From positions 1 to 51,323 of the forward strand of contig NZ_FONH01000025.1 in assembly GCF_900112865.1 (NCBI RefSeq): 51,323 bases of DNA, given 5' to 3'. Made by a program: the position numbers and the translations under genes. Within the stretch, counting starts at the first letter, position 1, and every line of letters begins with the position of its first letter. The notes under the pieces are model-generated. The model was not told the DNA's origin. It searched no databases and was given only the letters and a program-made list of their open reading frames with translations. Below, piece after piece: positions 51,223 to 51,323 of this stretch. Source of the DNA: Dyella marensis. Its GTDB lineage: Bacteria > Pseudomonadota > Gammaproteobacteria > Xanthomonadales > Rhodanobacteraceae.

Positions 51223-51323
51223 CCCGGCCAGCCCTCACGTACCCGCAGCAGCGAAGCTGCGGAGGGCGCCGTGCAGGGTGCCCTTCTCTTTGGTTACTTT
51301 CTCTTGGGCAAGCAAGAGAAAGT

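Larger units (their letters stand above)
50820..51323. other. Intergenic end region with repeats, no gene seen
   Basis: About 500 bases up to the window end. It holds a partial CTCTCCC-type repeat, a 12 bp tandem repeat and a 34-base inverted repeat, listed separately, plus the motif CTTCTCTTTGGTTACTTTCTCTT near the end. The small open frames here translate to low-complexity sequence and are not accepted. Confidence 0.65.

Overview
The window is GC-rich, densely coded DNA from a gammaproteobacterium, most likely of the order Lysobacterales (Xanthomonadales), Rhodanobacteraceae/Xanthomonadaceae type. Three things support this: a MurD2-MurL pair for the alternative D-glutamate route of peptidoglycan synthesis, an aspartokinase-diaminopimelate decarboxylase fusion, and a xanthomonalisin-like S53 peptidase. 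At least eight copies of a ~90 bp GTAGGTTGGGGTGAGC inverted repeat also lie between genes. The genus cannot be fixed from sequence alone. No rRNA, tRNA, CRISPR array, transposase or phage gene was seen.

Layout. 0-4.1 kb: a UspA-like protein, an XRE/MmyB-type regulator divergent from a Tat-lipoprotein alpha/beta hydrolase with two tandem palindromic operators between them, and several small genes of unknown function. 4.2-9.8 kb: two paralogous sigma-54 promoter regions with the same upstream palindromes at the same spacing. Each drives 45-47 aa single-span membrane miniproteins (three in all), followed by an exported envelope-type hydrolase (NlpC/P60, or a beta-lactamase-fold serine hydrolase). 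A LysR regulator and a divergent exported alpha/beta hydrolase sit between the two units. 9.8-15.8 kb: GH3 glycosidase, diguanylate cyclase, GNAT acetyltransferase, lipoprotein amidase, OsmC. 15.9-23.2 kb: murL-murD2, the lysC-lysA fusion and class I fumarase.

23.6-30.3 kb: an S53 peptidase, then a compact microcin-type export cassette: a 61 aa double-glycine-leader peptide, a CvaB-like C39 peptidase/ABC exporter and a CvaA-like adaptor. Near-identical terminators flank it. An outer-membrane barrel gene runs towards it. 30.6-35 kb: an APC permease and a two-subunit molybdenum-hydroxylase pair. In that pair the small subunit has lost all four ligands of one [2Fe-2S] cluster and the large subunit has Phe where the catalytic Glu should be. 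35.1-40.7 kb: a TonB-dependent receptor and, convergent with it, two related proline-rich, TonB-like membrane proteins of unknown function. 40.9-43.6 kb: an EF-G-like GTPase and a GreB-type factor.

43.7-50.8 kb: a seven-gene, minus-strand, translationally coupled operon (two RDD proteins, SpoIIM-like, DUF4129, DUF4350, MoxR ATPase, DUF58). The last 500 bases are repeats and hairpins. The best candidates for undescribed biology are the paired sigma-54/miniprotein units, the microcin-type cassette and the degenerate molybdenum-hydroxylase pair.
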